DNA from: Kroppenstedtia eburnea
Lineage (GTDB): Bacteria > Bacillota > Bacilli > Thermoactinomycetales > DSM-45169
Assembly: GCF_013282215.1 (NCBI RefSeq)
Contig: NZ_CP048103.1
Coordinates: 2,170,001 to 2,234,000 of the forward strand
Reading direction: 5' to 3'
Length of the DNA: 64,000 nucleotides
This document shows positions 53,334 through 62,756 of the stretch, piece after piece. The notes under the pieces are model-generated. The model was not told where the DNA came from. It ran no database searches and saw only the letters and a list, made by a program, of their open reading frames with translations. The translations under genes and the position numbers were made by a program. Numbering within the stretch: the stretch's first letter is position 1; every line of letters starts with the position of its first letter.

Positions 53334-55790
53334 TCACCTGTACCCGTCGAAGGGAAGGCTGACCCCTTCCCGGTCGATGCCGATGCGCAGCTCCGGATCT
53401 TTCAGCCCGGCCTTCAATTGGCGCATGGCTTCGACGAGATCGGTTGGTTCATCTGTATGATCTTCATATTTGATCATGATCTGGATCCGGTAGCGGTCCT
53501 TGATCCGGGGGATCGGAGCCGGCACCGGTCCCAACACCTCTCCCCCCTCCGGCAACCGGGGCATGAGAAATTGAGCCGCCCGGTGAGCCGCCGTCATCAA
53601 ACCTCCCCGGTCCGGATGACTGAGGAGCAGGGTGAACAGGCGACAAAAAGGGGGATAACGGTGTCGTTTCCGGATCAGACACTCCTGCCGGTAGAAAGTT
53701 TCCGCTTCGTGCCCTGCCGCCAACCGAATGCTGTAATGTCCCGGGGAGTAGGTCTGAACCACCACCCGCCCCGGCTTTTCGTGACGGCCGGCCCGCCCCC
53801 CCACCTGGGTCAACAACTGAAAAGTACGTTCCGCCGCCCGAAAATCCGGGAGGTGAAGCATCGTATCGGCGGCGATCACCCCGACCAGTGTCACCCGGGG
53901 GAAGTCGAGGCCTTTGGCAATCATCTGCGTACCCAGCAGTACATCGGCCTCCCCCTCACCAAAGGCGGACAGAAGGCGTTCATGGGCCCCTTTTCGGCCG
54001 GTGGTGTCCACGTCCATCCGAATCACCCGGAGCCCCGGCATCAACCGGGCCAACTCTTCCTCCACCCGCTGGGTCCCGGTTCCGAAATAGCGGATGTGGG
54101 AACTGTCACAGGAAGGGCACTCCCGGGGAACTCCGCTGGCGTATCCGCAATAGTGGCAGCGCAAGGTTTGATTGGTCCGGTGATAAGTGAGGGAGATGTC
54201 GCAATGGGGGCATTGCACCGTCTCCCCACACTCCCGGCACAGCACAAAAGTGGAAAAGCCCCGCCGATTGAGAAAGAGGACCGCCTGTTCCCCCCGGTCC
54301 ACACAAGCCTCCAGGGATTCCCGCAGTGGACTGCTGAAGATGGAGCGGTTGCCTTCCTTCAACTCCTCCCGCATGTCCACCACTTCCACCTGGGGAAAGG
54401 AGCGGCCGAGAACCCGCTCATTCAGAGTGACCCACTCAAACCGGCCTGTTCGCGCCCAAAAATAACTCTCCACGGAAGGGGTGGCCGTGCCCAACACCAG
54501 TACGGCCCCGTGCTCCCGACAACGCCACCTGGCCACTTCCCGGGCGTGGTAACGGGGTTGTTCTTCCTGTTTGTAGGAGCTCTCATGCTCCTCGTCGATC
54601 ACCACCAGCCCCAGACGCGGGAAAGGAGCGAAGATGGCCGAGCGGGCCCCGATGGCCACCCGGACATCCCCGGAGCGGATCTTCCGCCATTCATCAAAGC
54701 GCTCCCCCTTGGAGAGACCACTGTGGAGGACGGCCACTTCATCCCCGAACCGTCCTTTGAAGCGTCTCACCATCTGGGGGGTGAGGGAAATCTCAGGCAC
54801 CAGGACGATCGCCTGCCGTCCGCTGTTCAATGTTTCCGTGATCGCCTGCAGGTAGATCTCCGTTTTGCCGCTTCCGGTCACCCCATGGAGGAGGAGCGTA
54901 CGATGCTCCCCGGCCTGAAGGGGACGGAGGATGGATTGAAAAGCCTGATCCTGTTCCGGTGTCAGGGGGAGAGGTTGGGTCCGTGCAAAGGAACGACCCC
55001 CGAAGGGATCCCGGAATTCCTCTTTCTCCATCCGCCGGAGCAAACCCTTTTCCACCAGTCGGTCCACTGCGGACCGGGGGGCTTTCAGATCGGCAAGAAG
55101 TTCCTGCAGAGGGATCTCCTCCGGCCGGGTTGCAAAATGATGCAACACATCCCGTTGCCGGGCGGCGTTTTTGGGGAGCGATTCCGCCTCATTCCGCAAA
55201 ATGGCGGCCGGTTGGGAGGGAACCACCCAGGTTCTCCTTTTACGGGTGGTCCGATCCCCCACCCGCTCTTCCATTACCAGCCGCCCGTCATCCACCATCC
55301 GGCGAATCAGCGGCTGTGTCACCCCTTCCAACCCAATGGCTTCCTCCAGGGTGAGCTCTTCCCGCTCCCGCAACAGGCGGATCAAGCGGGCTTCCGCCTC
55401 CGGCAGCAAATCCTCCCCCGAAAAAGCGGGGCCCAGACGCAGGAACCGCCGGTAATTTCCTTTCAGGACGGCGGGAACCATCGCCTGCAGGACGGTGATC
55501 AGCGGACACAGATACACTTGGGCCATCCACCGGGCCAGTCGGACCAGTTCCGGGGTGAGAGGCGGAGTGAGGTCCATCACCTCCAAAATGGGCCGGAGGC
55601 GATCGATTTGGGCCCTTGCGGGAAAATCGATCACATAGCCGATCCGTTTGCGGGGTCCGAAGGGGACCTTGACCCGACTCCCCACCGTCACCTCAGTCAC
55701 CAGCTCTTTCGGGATGAGATAATCGAAGGGTTTGTCTGTGCCGTCTGCGGCCACATCCACCATCACCGCCGCAATCCGTCGATCATCCAT
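53334..55790 (-). CDS. priA: Primosomal protein N' (PriA helicase)
   Basis: PriA restarts collapsed replication forks. The 818-residue protein has the N-terminal DNA-binding domain, Walker A GVTGSGKTEIYL, Walker B box DEEHESSYKQ, two zinc-binding clusters (CRECGETVQCPHC and CHYCGYASGVPRECPSC) and late motifs QMIAKGLDFP and QVGGRAGR. It overlaps the coaBC stop by eight bases. The 1200-codon frame on the other strand is a shadow. Confidence 0.97.
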   Translation of the reverse strand: MDDRRIAAVMVDVAADGTDKPFDYLIPKELVTEVTVGSRVKVPFGPRKRIGYVIDFPARAQIDRLRPILEVMDLTPPLTPELVRLARWMAQVYLCPLITVLQAMVPAVLKGNYRRFLRLGPAFSGEDLLPEAEARLIRLLREREELTLEEAIGLEGVTQPLIRRMVDDGRLVMEERVGDRTTRKRRTWVVPSQPAAILRNEAESLPKNAARQRDVLHHFATRPEEIPLQELLADLKAPRSAVDRLVEKGLLRRMEKEEFRDPFGGRSFARTQPLPLTPEQDQAFQSILRPLQAGEHRTLLLHGVTGSGKTEIYLQAITETLNSGRQAIVLVPEISLTPQMVRRFKGRFGDEVAVLHSGLSKGERFDEWRKIRSGDVRVAIGARSAIFAPFPRLGLVVIDEEHESSYKQEEQPRYHAREVARWRCREHGAVLVLGTATPSVESYFWARTGRFEWVTLNERVLGRSFPQVEVVDMREELKEGNRSIFSSPLRESLEACVDRGEQAVLFLNRRGFSTFVLCRECGETVQCPHCDISLTYHRTNQTLRCHYCGYASGVPRECPSCDSSHIRYFGTGTQRVEEELARLMPGLRVIRMDVDTTGRKGAHERLLSAFGEGEADVLLGTQMIAKGLDFPRVTLVGVIAADTMLHLPDFRAAERTFQLLTQVGGRAGRHEKPGRVVVQTYSPGHYSIRLAAGHEAETFYRQECLIRKRHRYPPFCRLFTLLLSHPDRGGLMTAAHRAAQFLMPRLPEGGEVLGPVPAPIPRIKDRYRIQIMIKYEDHTDEPTDLVEAMRQLKAGLKDPELRIGIDREGVSLPFDGYR

Positions 55791-56982
55791 GGTGCAGTCG
55801 TTCCCCGATCAGGGCCACCAACCGGTCAGCCACTTCCCTTTTGCTCATCTGCGGGAGGCTGACCACCTCCCCCTCGGCATCAAACACCGTAACCTTATTG
55901 GTATCACCGTCAAAGCCCGCTCCCGGCCGGGAAACATCATTGGCCACCACCAGATCCAGCTTCTTTCTGTGCAGTTTGTCCATGGCATGTTTGGCCACCT
56001 GTTCTGTCTCCGCCGCAAATCCGACGAGAAAGCGACCCTCTTTCCGCTGACCCGCCTCCGCCAAAATATCCCGGGTCCGCCTCAGTTCCAGCCGCATCCG
56101 GTCTCCGGTCTTTTTCATTTTCTGCGAGGCCACCGTCACCGGGGTGTAATCGGCCACCGCCGCCGCCTTGATGATCACATCACAGGCTGTCATCTCCTGC
56201 ATCACCGCCTGCCACATCTCCTCGGCGGTGGTGACCTGCACCCGTCTCACGCCGGAAGGCGGGGTCAATGCCGTCGGACCGCTGACCAACACCGTCTCCG
56301 CTCCGGCCCGGACACAAGCCTCGGCGATGGCATATCCCATTTTTCCGGAGGAACGGTTGGACAGATACCGGACGGGGTCCAGGGGCTCCCGGGTGGGACC
56401 CGCCGTCACCAACACCCGCTTGCCCTGAAGAACGGATCTGGGTTCCCTCAGCATCTCTTCGATCACTTCCAAAATCCGTTCCGGCTCTTCCATCCGCCCT
56501 TGACCCACATAACCGCAGGCCAATTGACCGGAAGCCGGTTCCACGAACCGATGGCCCAGTTGCTCCAGTTTGCGGATGTTTTCCTGGACCACCGGGTTTT
56601 GATACATATGGACATTCATCGCCGGGGCGATCAGAATGGGCGCCCGGGTGGCGAGCAGGGTCGTGCTGAGCATGTCGTCCCCCAATCCATGGGCCATTTT
56701 GGCCAGGATGTTGGCGGTGGCAGGGGCGATCACAAACAGATCCGCGTGGTCGGCCAAGTCGATGTGGGTAACCACCGAGGGATCTTTCTCTTCAAAAGTG
56801 TCCACAGCCACCGGATTTCGGGACAAGGTCTGAAAGGTGAGCGGTGTGACGAACTTGGAGGCGGATCGGGTCATGATCACCCGCACATCCGCCCCCCGCT
56901 GGGCCAGTTGACTCACCAGTCCGGCCACCTTGAAAACGGCGATTCCGCCGGTCACACCCACAACAATACGTTTTCCTGTCAA
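55783..56982 (-). CDS. coaBC: Bifunctional CoaBC
   Basis: CoaBC joins cysteine to phosphopantothenate and decarboxylates the product. The 399-residue protein begins with the flavoprotein domain (VVGVTGGIAVFKVAGLVSQL, LFVIAPATANILAKMAHG, APAMNVHMYQNP, ASGQLACGYVGQGRM) and ends with the CTP-dependent ligase (LVTAGPTREPLDPVRYLSN, and KMGYAIAEA, VVANDVSRPGAGF). Together with coaD it covers most of the CoA path. It lies after rpoZ. Confidence 0.96.
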   Translation of the reverse strand: MTGKRIVVGVTGGIAVFKVAGLVSQLAQRGADVRVIMTRSASKFVTPLTFQTLSRNPVAVDTFEEKDPSVVTHIDLADHADLFVIAPATANILAKMAHGLGDDMLSTTLLATRAPILIAPAMNVHMYQNPVVQENIRKLEQLGHRFVEPASGQLACGYVGQGRMEEPERILEVIEEMLREPRSVLQGKRVLVTAGPTREPLDPVRYLSNRSSGKMGYAIAEACVRAGAETVLVSGPTALTPPSGVRRVQVTTAEEMWQAVMQEMTACDVIIKAAAVADYTPVTVASQKMKKTGDRMRLELRRTRDILAEAGQRKEGRFLVGFAAETEQVAKHAMDKLHRKKLDLVVANDVSRPGAGFDGDTNKVTVFDAEGEVVSLPQMSKREVADRLVALIGERLHHG

Positions 56983-57002
56983 GGTTCCCCCTCCTCTCCG
57001 AC

Positions 57003-57036
57003 AAAAAATAACAACCCGAACAGGTTGTTATTTTTT
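57003..57036 (-). terminator. Terminator or attenuator after rpoZ
   Basis: ATAACAACC and GGTTGTTAT pair around a short loop, followed by T6 on the minus strand. It overlaps the last rpoZ codons and lies 20 bases before coaBC, so transcription into coaBC-priA may be partial. Confidence 0.75.
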
Positions 57037-57237
57037 CTTCCCGCCGGCTTCCGGCGGCGGTACCAAATAATCTTCCACAATCTCCTCCAGAGCCACACCC
57101 ACATGCTTATGGGAGCGGGGCTGCAGGTCGGGGGTGGCACCGTCCAGAAGTTGACGGGCCCTTTTCGCCGCCAGGATGACCAGTGTGTATTTGCTGTCCG
57201 CTTTGGACATCAATTTGTCGATGGACGGATAAAGCAT
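57028..57237 (-). CDS. rpoZ: RNA polymerase omega subunit
   Basis: This 69-residue protein begins [20 protein letters not shown] and has the conserved [11 protein letters not shown] and [11 protein letters not shown]. Omega supports assembly of beta prime. It starts one base after the gmk stop, as in other Bacillales. Confidence 0.95.
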   Translation of the reverse strand: MLYPSIDKLMSKADSKYTLVILAAKRARQLLDGATPDLQPRSHKHVGVALEEIVEDYLVPPPEAGGKKK

Positions 57238-57238
57238 A

Positions 57239-57862
57239 TCAGATTCCCTCCAACCAATCAGGTTGTTCTTTGAAGATCCGGTCCCGCCGATGGTGTTCGG
57301 CCACCAGGATGGAACGGATGTGGTGACAGGCACGGGCCACTTCATCGTTGACCACCACATAATCATAGGAATGAATTTGGTTCAGTTCCTCGCGTGCCGC
57401 CTGCATCCGATCCGTCATCACCTGTTCCGACTCCGTTCCGCGGCCTTTGATGCGGGCATGGAGTTCATCCATCGACGGCGGAAGCAGAAAAATAAACACC
57501 GCTTCCGGAAAGCATTCCTTCACTTGCTTGGCACCCTGCACCTCGATTTCCAGCAACACGTCCTTCCCTTCATTGAGGCGTTCCTCCACAAACCGGCGCG
57601 GGGTTCCATAGTAATTGTCCACGTATCGTGCCCATTCCAGCAGTTCACCCTGATCGATCATCCGCCTGAACTCTTTCCGGGTTTTAAAGAAATAACTGAT
57701 TCCCTCCACTTCCCCCTCCCGGGGTGGACGGGTGGTGGCGGACACGGAGTATACCAGTTCCGGTGCCTGCTGTCTCAATGCGGAGCACACCGTTCCTTTT
57801 CCGGCTCCCGACGGGCCGGACAAGACGATCAACAATCCCTTGCCGTTGATTTGAATACCCAT
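57239..57862 (-). CDS. gmk: Guanylate kinase
   Basis: Gmk phosphorylates GMP to GDP. The 207-residue protein has the P-loop [13 protein letters not shown], the GMP site [17 protein letters not shown] and the [11 protein letters not shown] segment. ATG 57862 follows AAAGGGAGAGTT. It stands between remA and rpoZ. Confidence 0.96.
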   Translation of the reverse strand: MGIQINGKGLLIVLSGPSGAGKGTVCSALRQQAPELVYSVSATTRPPREGEVEGISYFFKTRKEFRRMIDQGELLEWARYVDNYYGTPRRFVEERLNEGKDVLLEIEVQGAKQVKECFPEAVFIFLLPPSMDELHARIKGRGTESEQVMTDRMQAAREELNQIHSYDYVVVNDEVARACHHIRSILVAEHHRRDRIFKEQPDWLEGI

Positions 57863-57874
57863 AACTCTCCCTTT

Positions 57875-58141
57875 CTAATCTTCCATATCCTCTGCCGTAT
57901 CTTTGCTGGCCAGACGATGGGCCACGGTCTCCGGTTGGACGGCGGACAGAATCACATGGTCGCTGTCCGTGACGATCACAGCCCGGGTGCGGCGGCCGTA
58001 TGTAGCGTCAATCAACGCCCCGCGATCCCGGGCCTCCTGGATAATCCGCTTGATCGGAGCCGAATCCGGACTGACGATCGAGATAATGCGGTTGGCGGAC
58101 ACAATATTGCCGAAACCGATATTTATCAGTTTGATACTCAA
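57875..58141 (-). CDS. remA: Extracellular matrix regulator RemA
   Basis: RemA is a small DNA-binding protein that activates matrix genes and forms ring-like oligomers. This 88-residue protein carries the highly conserved core [20 protein letters not shown] and [36 protein letters not shown]. The start is TTG 58141, eight bases after GAGGAGGT; there is no in-frame ATG with a signal. It follows yicC, as in B. subtilis. Confidence 0.95.
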   Translation of the reverse strand: MSIKLINIGFGNIVSANRIISIVSPDSAPIKRIIQEARDRGALIDATYGRRTRAVIVTDSDHVILSAVQPETVAHRLASKDTAEDMED

Positions 58142-58202
58142 CGTGGAGTACCTCCTCGATCCTAAAAGATCTTGTTCTCCATCCGCAATCATTATAACCC
58201 GT

Positions 58203-59096
58203 TTACTCGATATTTTGCACTTGTTCTCTCATTTTTTCCAGTTCGCTCTTGGAATCGACCACTTTTTCCGCAATTTGGGCATCATTTGCCTTGGATCCGA
58301 TGGTGTTGATCTCGCGGTTCATCTCTTGCAGGAGAAACTCCAACCGTCTTCCGACGGGCTTTTCTTGTCGGAGGGCCTCCCTGAATTGTCCAATATGGCT
58401 GGACAGGCGGGTCAACTCTTCCTGAATGTCCGCTTTGTCCGCAAAGAGGGCTGCTTCCGTCAGCAGACGGTCGGGCTCCGGATCGACACCGCCCAACAGC
58501 TCCCGGATCCGCTCCTCCAGTCTTCTGCGGTAATCCGACACCACTTGGGGGGCCCGGCTCCTGATTTCCTCCACCCTTTGGGCCAAAACCCCGGTACGGT
58601 GCATCAAATCTTCCGCCAACACCCTTCCTTCCCGCCTTCGCATGCCGCCCAGGGATTGACATGCTTGCTCCACCGCCGTCAGCAAGGGAGCCTTCCATAC
58701 TTCTGGATCCGGCATCTGTTCTTCCGCCTTCAGCACTTCCGGGTGATGGAGAAGATCTCTGAGGGTGAGCTCCCCGGTGATCCCCAACCGCTCCCTCAAT
58801 TCCCGGGATGCCTGCAGGAGGGAGTCTGCCGCTTCCCAATCCACTGTCAGCTTCCTGGAGGCGGCCCCGTCCCCCTCCAGGGTGACGGTCACATCCACCC
58901 GTCCCCGCCGGACCCACCGACGCACCTGCCGCTTCACTTCCTCCTCCAGGGCTCCCCACCCGGAGGGCAACTTCACCGCCAGCTCCAAAAACCGGTGATT
59001 GACGGAACGAACCTCCACCGTAAACCGAATTCCTTCGGCATCCGATTCCCCCCGTCCGTAACCGGTCATGCTTCGAATCTTGGTTTCACTCATCAT
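58203..59096 (-). CDS. YicC/YloC family endoribonuclease
   Basis: This 297-residue protein begins [16 protein letters not shown] and ends in the conserved acidic and basic helices [20 protein letters not shown]. YicC-family proteins are now regarded as endoribonucleases. It is the first gene of the block running down to rsmB. ATG 59096 or 59093 follows GGGG. Confidence 0.92.
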   Translation of the reverse strand: MMSETKIRSMTGYGRGESDAEGIRFTVEVRSVNHRFLELAVKLPSGWGALEEEVKRQVRRWVRRGRVDVTVTLEGDGAASRKLTVDWEAADSLLQASRELRERLGITGELTLRDLLHHPEVLKAEEQMPDPEVWKAPLLTAVEQACQSLGGMRRREGRVLAEDLMHRTGVLAQRVEEIRSRAPQVVSDYRRRLEERIRELLGGVDPEPDRLLTEAALFADKADIQEELTRLSSHIGQFREALRQEKPVGRRLEFLLQEMNREINTIGSKANDAQIAEKVVDSKSELEKMREQVQNIE

Positions 59097-59162
59097 GACC
59101 CCATTCTAATGGATTTGGCAAAGGGGCTCAAGTGAAGGTGTACCCATTTCTTTCAACGCCCA

Positions 59163-59191
59163 TTGACAGACCTTTCCACACCTTATATAGT
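59163..59191 (+). promoter_or_regulatory. SigA promoter of gntR-ABC operon
   Basis: A perfect TTGACA (59163-59168) and TATAGT (59186-59191) lie 17 bases apart, about 70 bases before the regulator gene. Confidence 0.85.
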
Positions 59192-59210
59192 TGGTTACAC
59201 CAGTAACCAA
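59191..59210 (+). promoter_or_regulatory. Probable GntR operator
   Basis: TTGGTTAC-ACCA-GTAACCAA is a perfect palindrome with eight-base arms, starting at the last base of the -10 box. It covers the transcription start, as expected for autorepression by the YtrA-type regulator encoded next. Confidence 0.75.
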
Positions 59211-59234
59211 CCGATCCGGGAGGTGAGGTTTTTG

Positions 59235-59594
59235 ATGGATGACAGCCGTCCGATTTTTGTGCAAATTGCTGAACGGATCGAAAACGACATCATTGCGGGG
59301 GAACTGCCTGAAGAATCGCAGGTTCCATCCAAGAATCAGTTTGCATCCTTTTACCAGATCAATCCGGCGACGGCGGCAAAAGGTGTCACTCTGTTGGTGG
59401 ACCAAGGAATTCTATATAAAAAGCGGGGGATCGGCATGTTCGTGGCCACAGGCGCCCGGGCAAAACTGCTGGAGAAACGGAAACAACAGTTTTTTGAACA
59501 GTATGTCCTGACCACGGTTCAAGAGGCGGAAAAGCTGGGAATCACGATGGAACAATTGACCGACATGATTCGAAGAGGGGTTGAAACCAGATGA
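59235..59594 (+). CDS. GntR family regulator, YtrA subfamily
   Basis: This 119-residue regulator has an N-terminal winged helix (IFVQIAERIENDIIAGELPE, VPSKNQFASFYQINPATAAKG) and a short helical dimerisation tail, typical of YtrA proteins that control ABC transporter genes. ATG 59235 follows GAGGTGAGG. Its stop overlaps the next gene's start (ATGA). The regulated transporter is now only a remnant. Confidence 0.88.
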   Translation: MDDSRPIFVQIAERIENDIIAGELPEESQVPSKNQFASFYQINPATAAKGVTLLVDQGILYKKRGIGMFVATGARAKLLEKRKQQFFEQYVLTTVQEAEKLGITMEQLTDMIRRGVETR

Positions 59595-59877
59595 ACAAAG
59601 TGGTTGAAGTCAACCGGCTGACCAAGGCCTTTGGAAATGTCACAGCGGTGAATCAGGTCAGTTTTTCGCTGGAACCGGGAAAAATCTACGGCCTGCTCGG
59701 TCGCAACGGGGCCGGAAAAACCACGATCATGCATCTGCTCACGGCACAGTTGTTTGCCACAAACGGTGAGGTGAAAGTGTTCGGGGAGGATCCCTATGAG
59801 AACCGATGTGGATCTTTGGGGTGACGGCCGTCTATATGATCGTCTCCTACCTGCTGTTGCGCAGAGCGACCGTCTAA
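59591..59877 (+). pseudogene. ABC transporter remnant (ATPase head fused to permease tail)
   Basis: The first 70 codons encode the start of an ABC ATPase with Walker A GRNGAGKTT and the continuing MHLLTAQLFATNGEVKVFGE. Near 59800 the homology ends. From there another frame reads WIFGVTAVYMIVSYLLLRRA and stops at 59877, which looks like the last membrane helix of a permease. The simplest reading is one deletion that removed most of the ATPase and most of the permease. The signature and Walker B motifs are gone, so it cannot work. Confidence 0.8.
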
Positions 59878-59999
59878 GATGGCCGCGAACCCGGGTGAGC
59901 CCTCCGCAATCGTCGCGGTATGTTCACGAAGGCGTCCCATTTGGATCGATGTCTGTGTTTCAATAGGGGTAGTCTGCTAAATCAATGGAGGTGCTTCCA

Positions 60000-60296
60000 T
60001 TGCTGAACACGCCCCTGGGCCGCTTTCGTGTGGTCAGCCTGATCGAAGGGCTTTCCTTCCTTGTTTTGCTGGGGATAGCGATGCCCTTGAAGTATTTCGC
60101 CGACATCCCAACAGGAGTCACCCTTGTCGGCTGGATCCATGGTGTCCTGTTCGTTCTGTATATCGCCGCCGTCGTCCACGTCACCCTCACCGATGGGTGG
60201 TCACTCAAACGGGTGACGGGGGCCTTGATCGCCTCGCTCCTCCCCTTTGGTCCCTTCGTCTTCGATGCCCGCTTGAGACGGGAGCGGAAATGGTGA
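60000..60296 (+). CDS. DUF3817 family membrane protein
   Basis: This 98-residue protein has three hydrophobic helices (SFLVLLGIAMPLKYFADIP; WIHGVLFVLYIAAVVHVTL; GALIASLLPFGPFVFDARL), matching the DUF3817/YdzA family of unknown function. TTG 60000 lies six bases after GGAGGTG, so the ATG 15 bases earlier, which contains that signal, is not the start. It converges on glpD. Confidence 0.85.
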   Translation: MLNTPLGRFRVVSLIEGLSFLVLLGIAMPLKYFADIPTGVTLVGWIHGVLFVLYIAAVVHVTLTDGWSLKRVTGALIASLLPFGPFVFDARLRRERKW

Positions 60297-60303
60297 CTTC
60301 ATG

Positions 60304-60344
60304 CAAAACCAGGCCCGGGAGCACGATCTCCCGGGCCTGGTTGT
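60304..60344. terminator. Bidirectional terminator between DUF3817 gene and glpD
   Basis: AACCAGGCCCGGGAG pairs perfectly with CTCCCGGGCCTGGTT around a six-base loop, with short A and T runs at the ends. It serves both converging genes. Confidence 0.8.
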
Positions 60345-61988
60345 TTATTCGGCGGCAGGAACCGGCTGCGGCCGGGTATGTTCCAGCTCTTGCCGCACCC
60401 GGTGCTCCTGTTCCTCCCGTTCACTTTCGCTCCAATTGAACCACTGTGCCATTCGCTCCGTCACTTCCGGGGCTTCCATTTCCGCCCGGCGGCGATGAAA
60501 GTAGAGATCACCTGTCCGTCGGATGAGAAAGTCCTCAGGGGTGACTGTCATCTCCTCTTCAACAGCGTGTTGCAGCTGGGCATCCAAGATGTTATCCGCC
60601 GAGCGACCGGCTCGCTCCCACACCTTTTCCACCTGGGTGCCGTAGAGGTGGATCAGCTCATCGGCCCGCTCCCCGGAAAGACCCCCTTCATTCAATTTCT
60701 CCATCCACTCTTCCCGGAAGCGGACAAATCCGTCTCCGCCCAAATCGCCGCCCCCCAGGATGGAGAGGCGGTCGGTGCGACAGGGGGTGAAGGAGATCCG
60801 CCCCGCCTGTTCCAGCCGACGGCACACCAGATCCACCACCCGTTCCGCCATCTTGCGGAATCCGGTCAGTTTGCCCCCGGCGATGGTGATCAGTCCCGTG
60901 GGCGATTCGAAGATCTCATCCTTCCTGGACAACTCGGAGGGGCTTTTTCCCTCTTCATGGATGAGGGGACGGAGGCCCGCCCACCCGGATTCCACGTCCT
61001 CCGGCGTCAGGCCGACACCGGGGAAGATATGGTTGACTCCCTCCAACAGGTAGTCCCGATCCTGCGGGGTCAGCTGCGGGGAATCGATCGGGCCGTTGTA
61101 ATCGGTGTCCGTCGTTCCGATATAGGTGACCCTCCCTCTGGGAATGGCAAAGATCATCCGGCCGTCGGGCACATCAAAGTAGATCGGTTGCCCCAGGGGC
61201 AAGCGTTCATGGGGCACCACCAGGTGAACCCCCTTTGTCAGGTGCAGGCGTTTGCCCTTTAAGGAGCCGTCCTGTTTGCGCAGCTCATCCACCCAGGGAC
61301 CGGCGGCGTTCACCACCTCCCGGGCTTGGATCCGGTACGTCTGACCGGTGACACGATCCCGAACCTGGGCTCCCGTCATCCTGTCCCCGTCATAGGTGAA
61401 GGATTCCGCTTCGGCGTAGTTGACCGTTTTCGCCCCGAGGGAAAAAGCCGTCTTCATCACTTCCAGGGTGAGGCGGGCGTCATCGGTGCGGTACTCCACA
61501 TAGAGCCCCGATCCTTTCAATCCTTTTTCCGTCAGCAACGGCTCCCGCTCCAGAGTCTCCTCCCGGGATAGCATCCTGCGCCGCTCCTCCCTCTTGACTC
61601 CCGCCAACCGATCATAGAGCCAGAGACCGATGGAAGAGGCAAACTGCCCGTAAGTGCCCCCCTTATATATCGGGAGCAGCATCGGACGGGGAAGGACGAG
61701 GTGGGGGGCCCGTTCATACAGGAGAGCCCGCTCCCTCCCCACCTCTTTCACCAATTGGATCTCCATCTGTTTCAAATAGCGCAATCCGCCGTGAATCAAT
61801 TTGGTGGAGCGGCTGCTGGTTCCGCCGGCGTAATCCCCCTTTTCCACGAGGCCGACGGAAAGACCGCGGGATGCCGCATCCCAGGCGATCCCGGCTCCGG
61901 TAATTCCGCCGCCGATCACCAAGAGATCCAGCGGTTCCGCCTGCATCTCTTCCAGCAGACGGGTCCGGTGATGAGCGGAAAATTGCAT
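60345..61988 (-). CDS. glpD: Aerobic glycerol-3-phosphate dehydrogenase
   Basis: GlpD oxidises glycerol-3-phosphate to DHAP at the membrane, passing electrons to menaquinone. The 547-residue flavoprotein has the FAD motif VIGGGITGAGIAWDAASRG, GGTSSRSTKLIHGGLRYLK, and the later FAIPRGRVTYIGTTDTDY. It follows glpP after 21 bases. Confidence 0.96.
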   Translation of the reverse strand: MQFSAHHRTRLLEEMQAEPLDLLVIGGGITGAGIAWDAASRGLSVGLVEKGDYAGGTSSRSTKLIHGGLRYLKQMEIQLVKEVGRERALLYERAPHLVLPRPMLLPIYKGGTYGQFASSIGLWLYDRLAGVKREERRRMLSREETLEREPLLTEKGLKGSGLYVEYRTDDARLTLEVMKTAFSLGAKTVNYAEAESFTYDGDRMTGAQVRDRVTGQTYRIQAREVVNAAGPWVDELRKQDGSLKGKRLHLTKGVHLVVPHERLPLGQPIYFDVPDGRMIFAIPRGRVTYIGTTDTDYNGPIDSPQLTPQDRDYLLEGVNHIFPGVGLTPEDVESGWAGLRPLIHEEGKSPSELSRKDEIFESPTGLITIAGGKLTGFRKMAERVVDLVCRRLEQAGRISFTPCRTDRLSILGGGDLGGDGFVRFREEWMEKLNEGGLSGERADELIHLYGTQVEKVWERAGRSADNILDAQLQHAVEEEMTVTPEDFLIRRTGDLYFHRRRAEMEAPEVTERMAQWFNWSESEREEQEHRVRQELEHTRPQPVPAAE

Positions 61989-62009
61989 AGCTCTGATCCT
62001 CCTTATGAT

Positions 62010-62591
62010 TTATGGATTCATCTGAAGATCCAGATTCCAAAGATCCCCTCCGCTGACCGAGACGGCGCTGGCACCGTTTTGCAGGGCCTGGACCACATCC
62101 CCGGCCTGCCGCAGCAACCCTCCGGCCACGATGGGAAGTTCCCGTTTTCGACGGAGTTCATCGTAGACCCAGGCAGGGACAATCCCCGGCATCACTTCCA
62201 CCGCATCGGCTTTGGATTGCTTCAGTAGATGTTTTCCCGTTTCCACCGACATCGTATCCGGAATAAAGAGACGTTGGATCACGAACAATCCCTCTTCTCT
62301 GGCGTTGCGGACCAGATGGGTCCGAGTGGAGACCACCCCGTCCGGCCCGATTTCCCTGTGAATAAATTTCAGGGCAGCCCGGTCGTTGCTGAACCCTTGC
62401 GCCAGATCGAGATGGAGGTAGACTTGCTTGCCCATCCTCCGCACCTGATCCACCATGGAAGGCAGCGTGTTGATATCGCCAAACAGGAGGAAACAGATTT
62501 GCGGCCTGGAATTCTCCAACCGCTTCAATTCCTTTTCATTCCGGACGGCGGCGATCACCGGATGCCGTCGTATCCCCTCTTTAAATTCCAT
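62010..62591 (-). CDS. glpP: Glycerol uptake operon antiterminator GlpP
   Basis: GlpP binds glycerol-3-phosphate and a leader RNA to prevent termination in glp operons. The 193-residue TIM-barrel-like protein has HPVIAAVRNEKELKRL, STRTHLVRNAREEGLFVIQR, DAVEVMPGIVPAWVYDELRR and PIVAGGLLRQAGDVVQAL. ATG 62591 follows GGGAGGGAGCCAGGGACG. A leader hairpin lies upstream. Here glpP lies between glpK and glpD, unlike the first place it has in B. subtilis. Confidence 0.93.
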   Translation of the reverse strand: MEFKEGIRRHPVIAAVRNEKELKRLENSRPQICFLLFGDINTLPSMVDQVRRMGKQVYLHLDLAQGFSNDRAALKFIHREIGPDGVVSTRTHLVRNAREEGLFVIQRLFIPDTMSVETGKHLLKQSKADAVEVMPGIVPAWVYDELRRKRELPIVAGGLLRQAGDVVQALQNGASAVSVSGGDLWNLDLQMNP

Positions 62592-62617
62592 CGTCCCTGG
62601 CTCCCTCCCTGAAAAAT

Positions 62618-62667
62618 GCAAAAAGAGTCCCCACCGACGGCAAACGTTCACCCTGGCGAGGGACTCT
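62618..62667 (-). promoter_or_regulatory. Terminator or GlpP-type antitermination site
   Basis: AGAGTCCC pairs with GGGACTCT across a 28-base loop and is followed by T5 on the minus strand. It stands between glpK and glpP. It could be the glpK terminator or the leader through which GlpP controls glpP-glpD. Confidence 0.6.
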
Positions 62668-62756
62668 CCTATGGTCTCCGGTCCCGAATCTCAGATGTTC
62701 AACTGTATGATCTGTCCATTATTCAGTTTACCCTATTTGGGAGGCGATGAAAACCC

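Noticed and set aside
52260-55862. 1200-codon open frame on the plus strand
   Set aside because: It covers fmt, def and priA in antisense. All three have clear catalytic motifs on the minus strand, and the frame has no recognisable domain.
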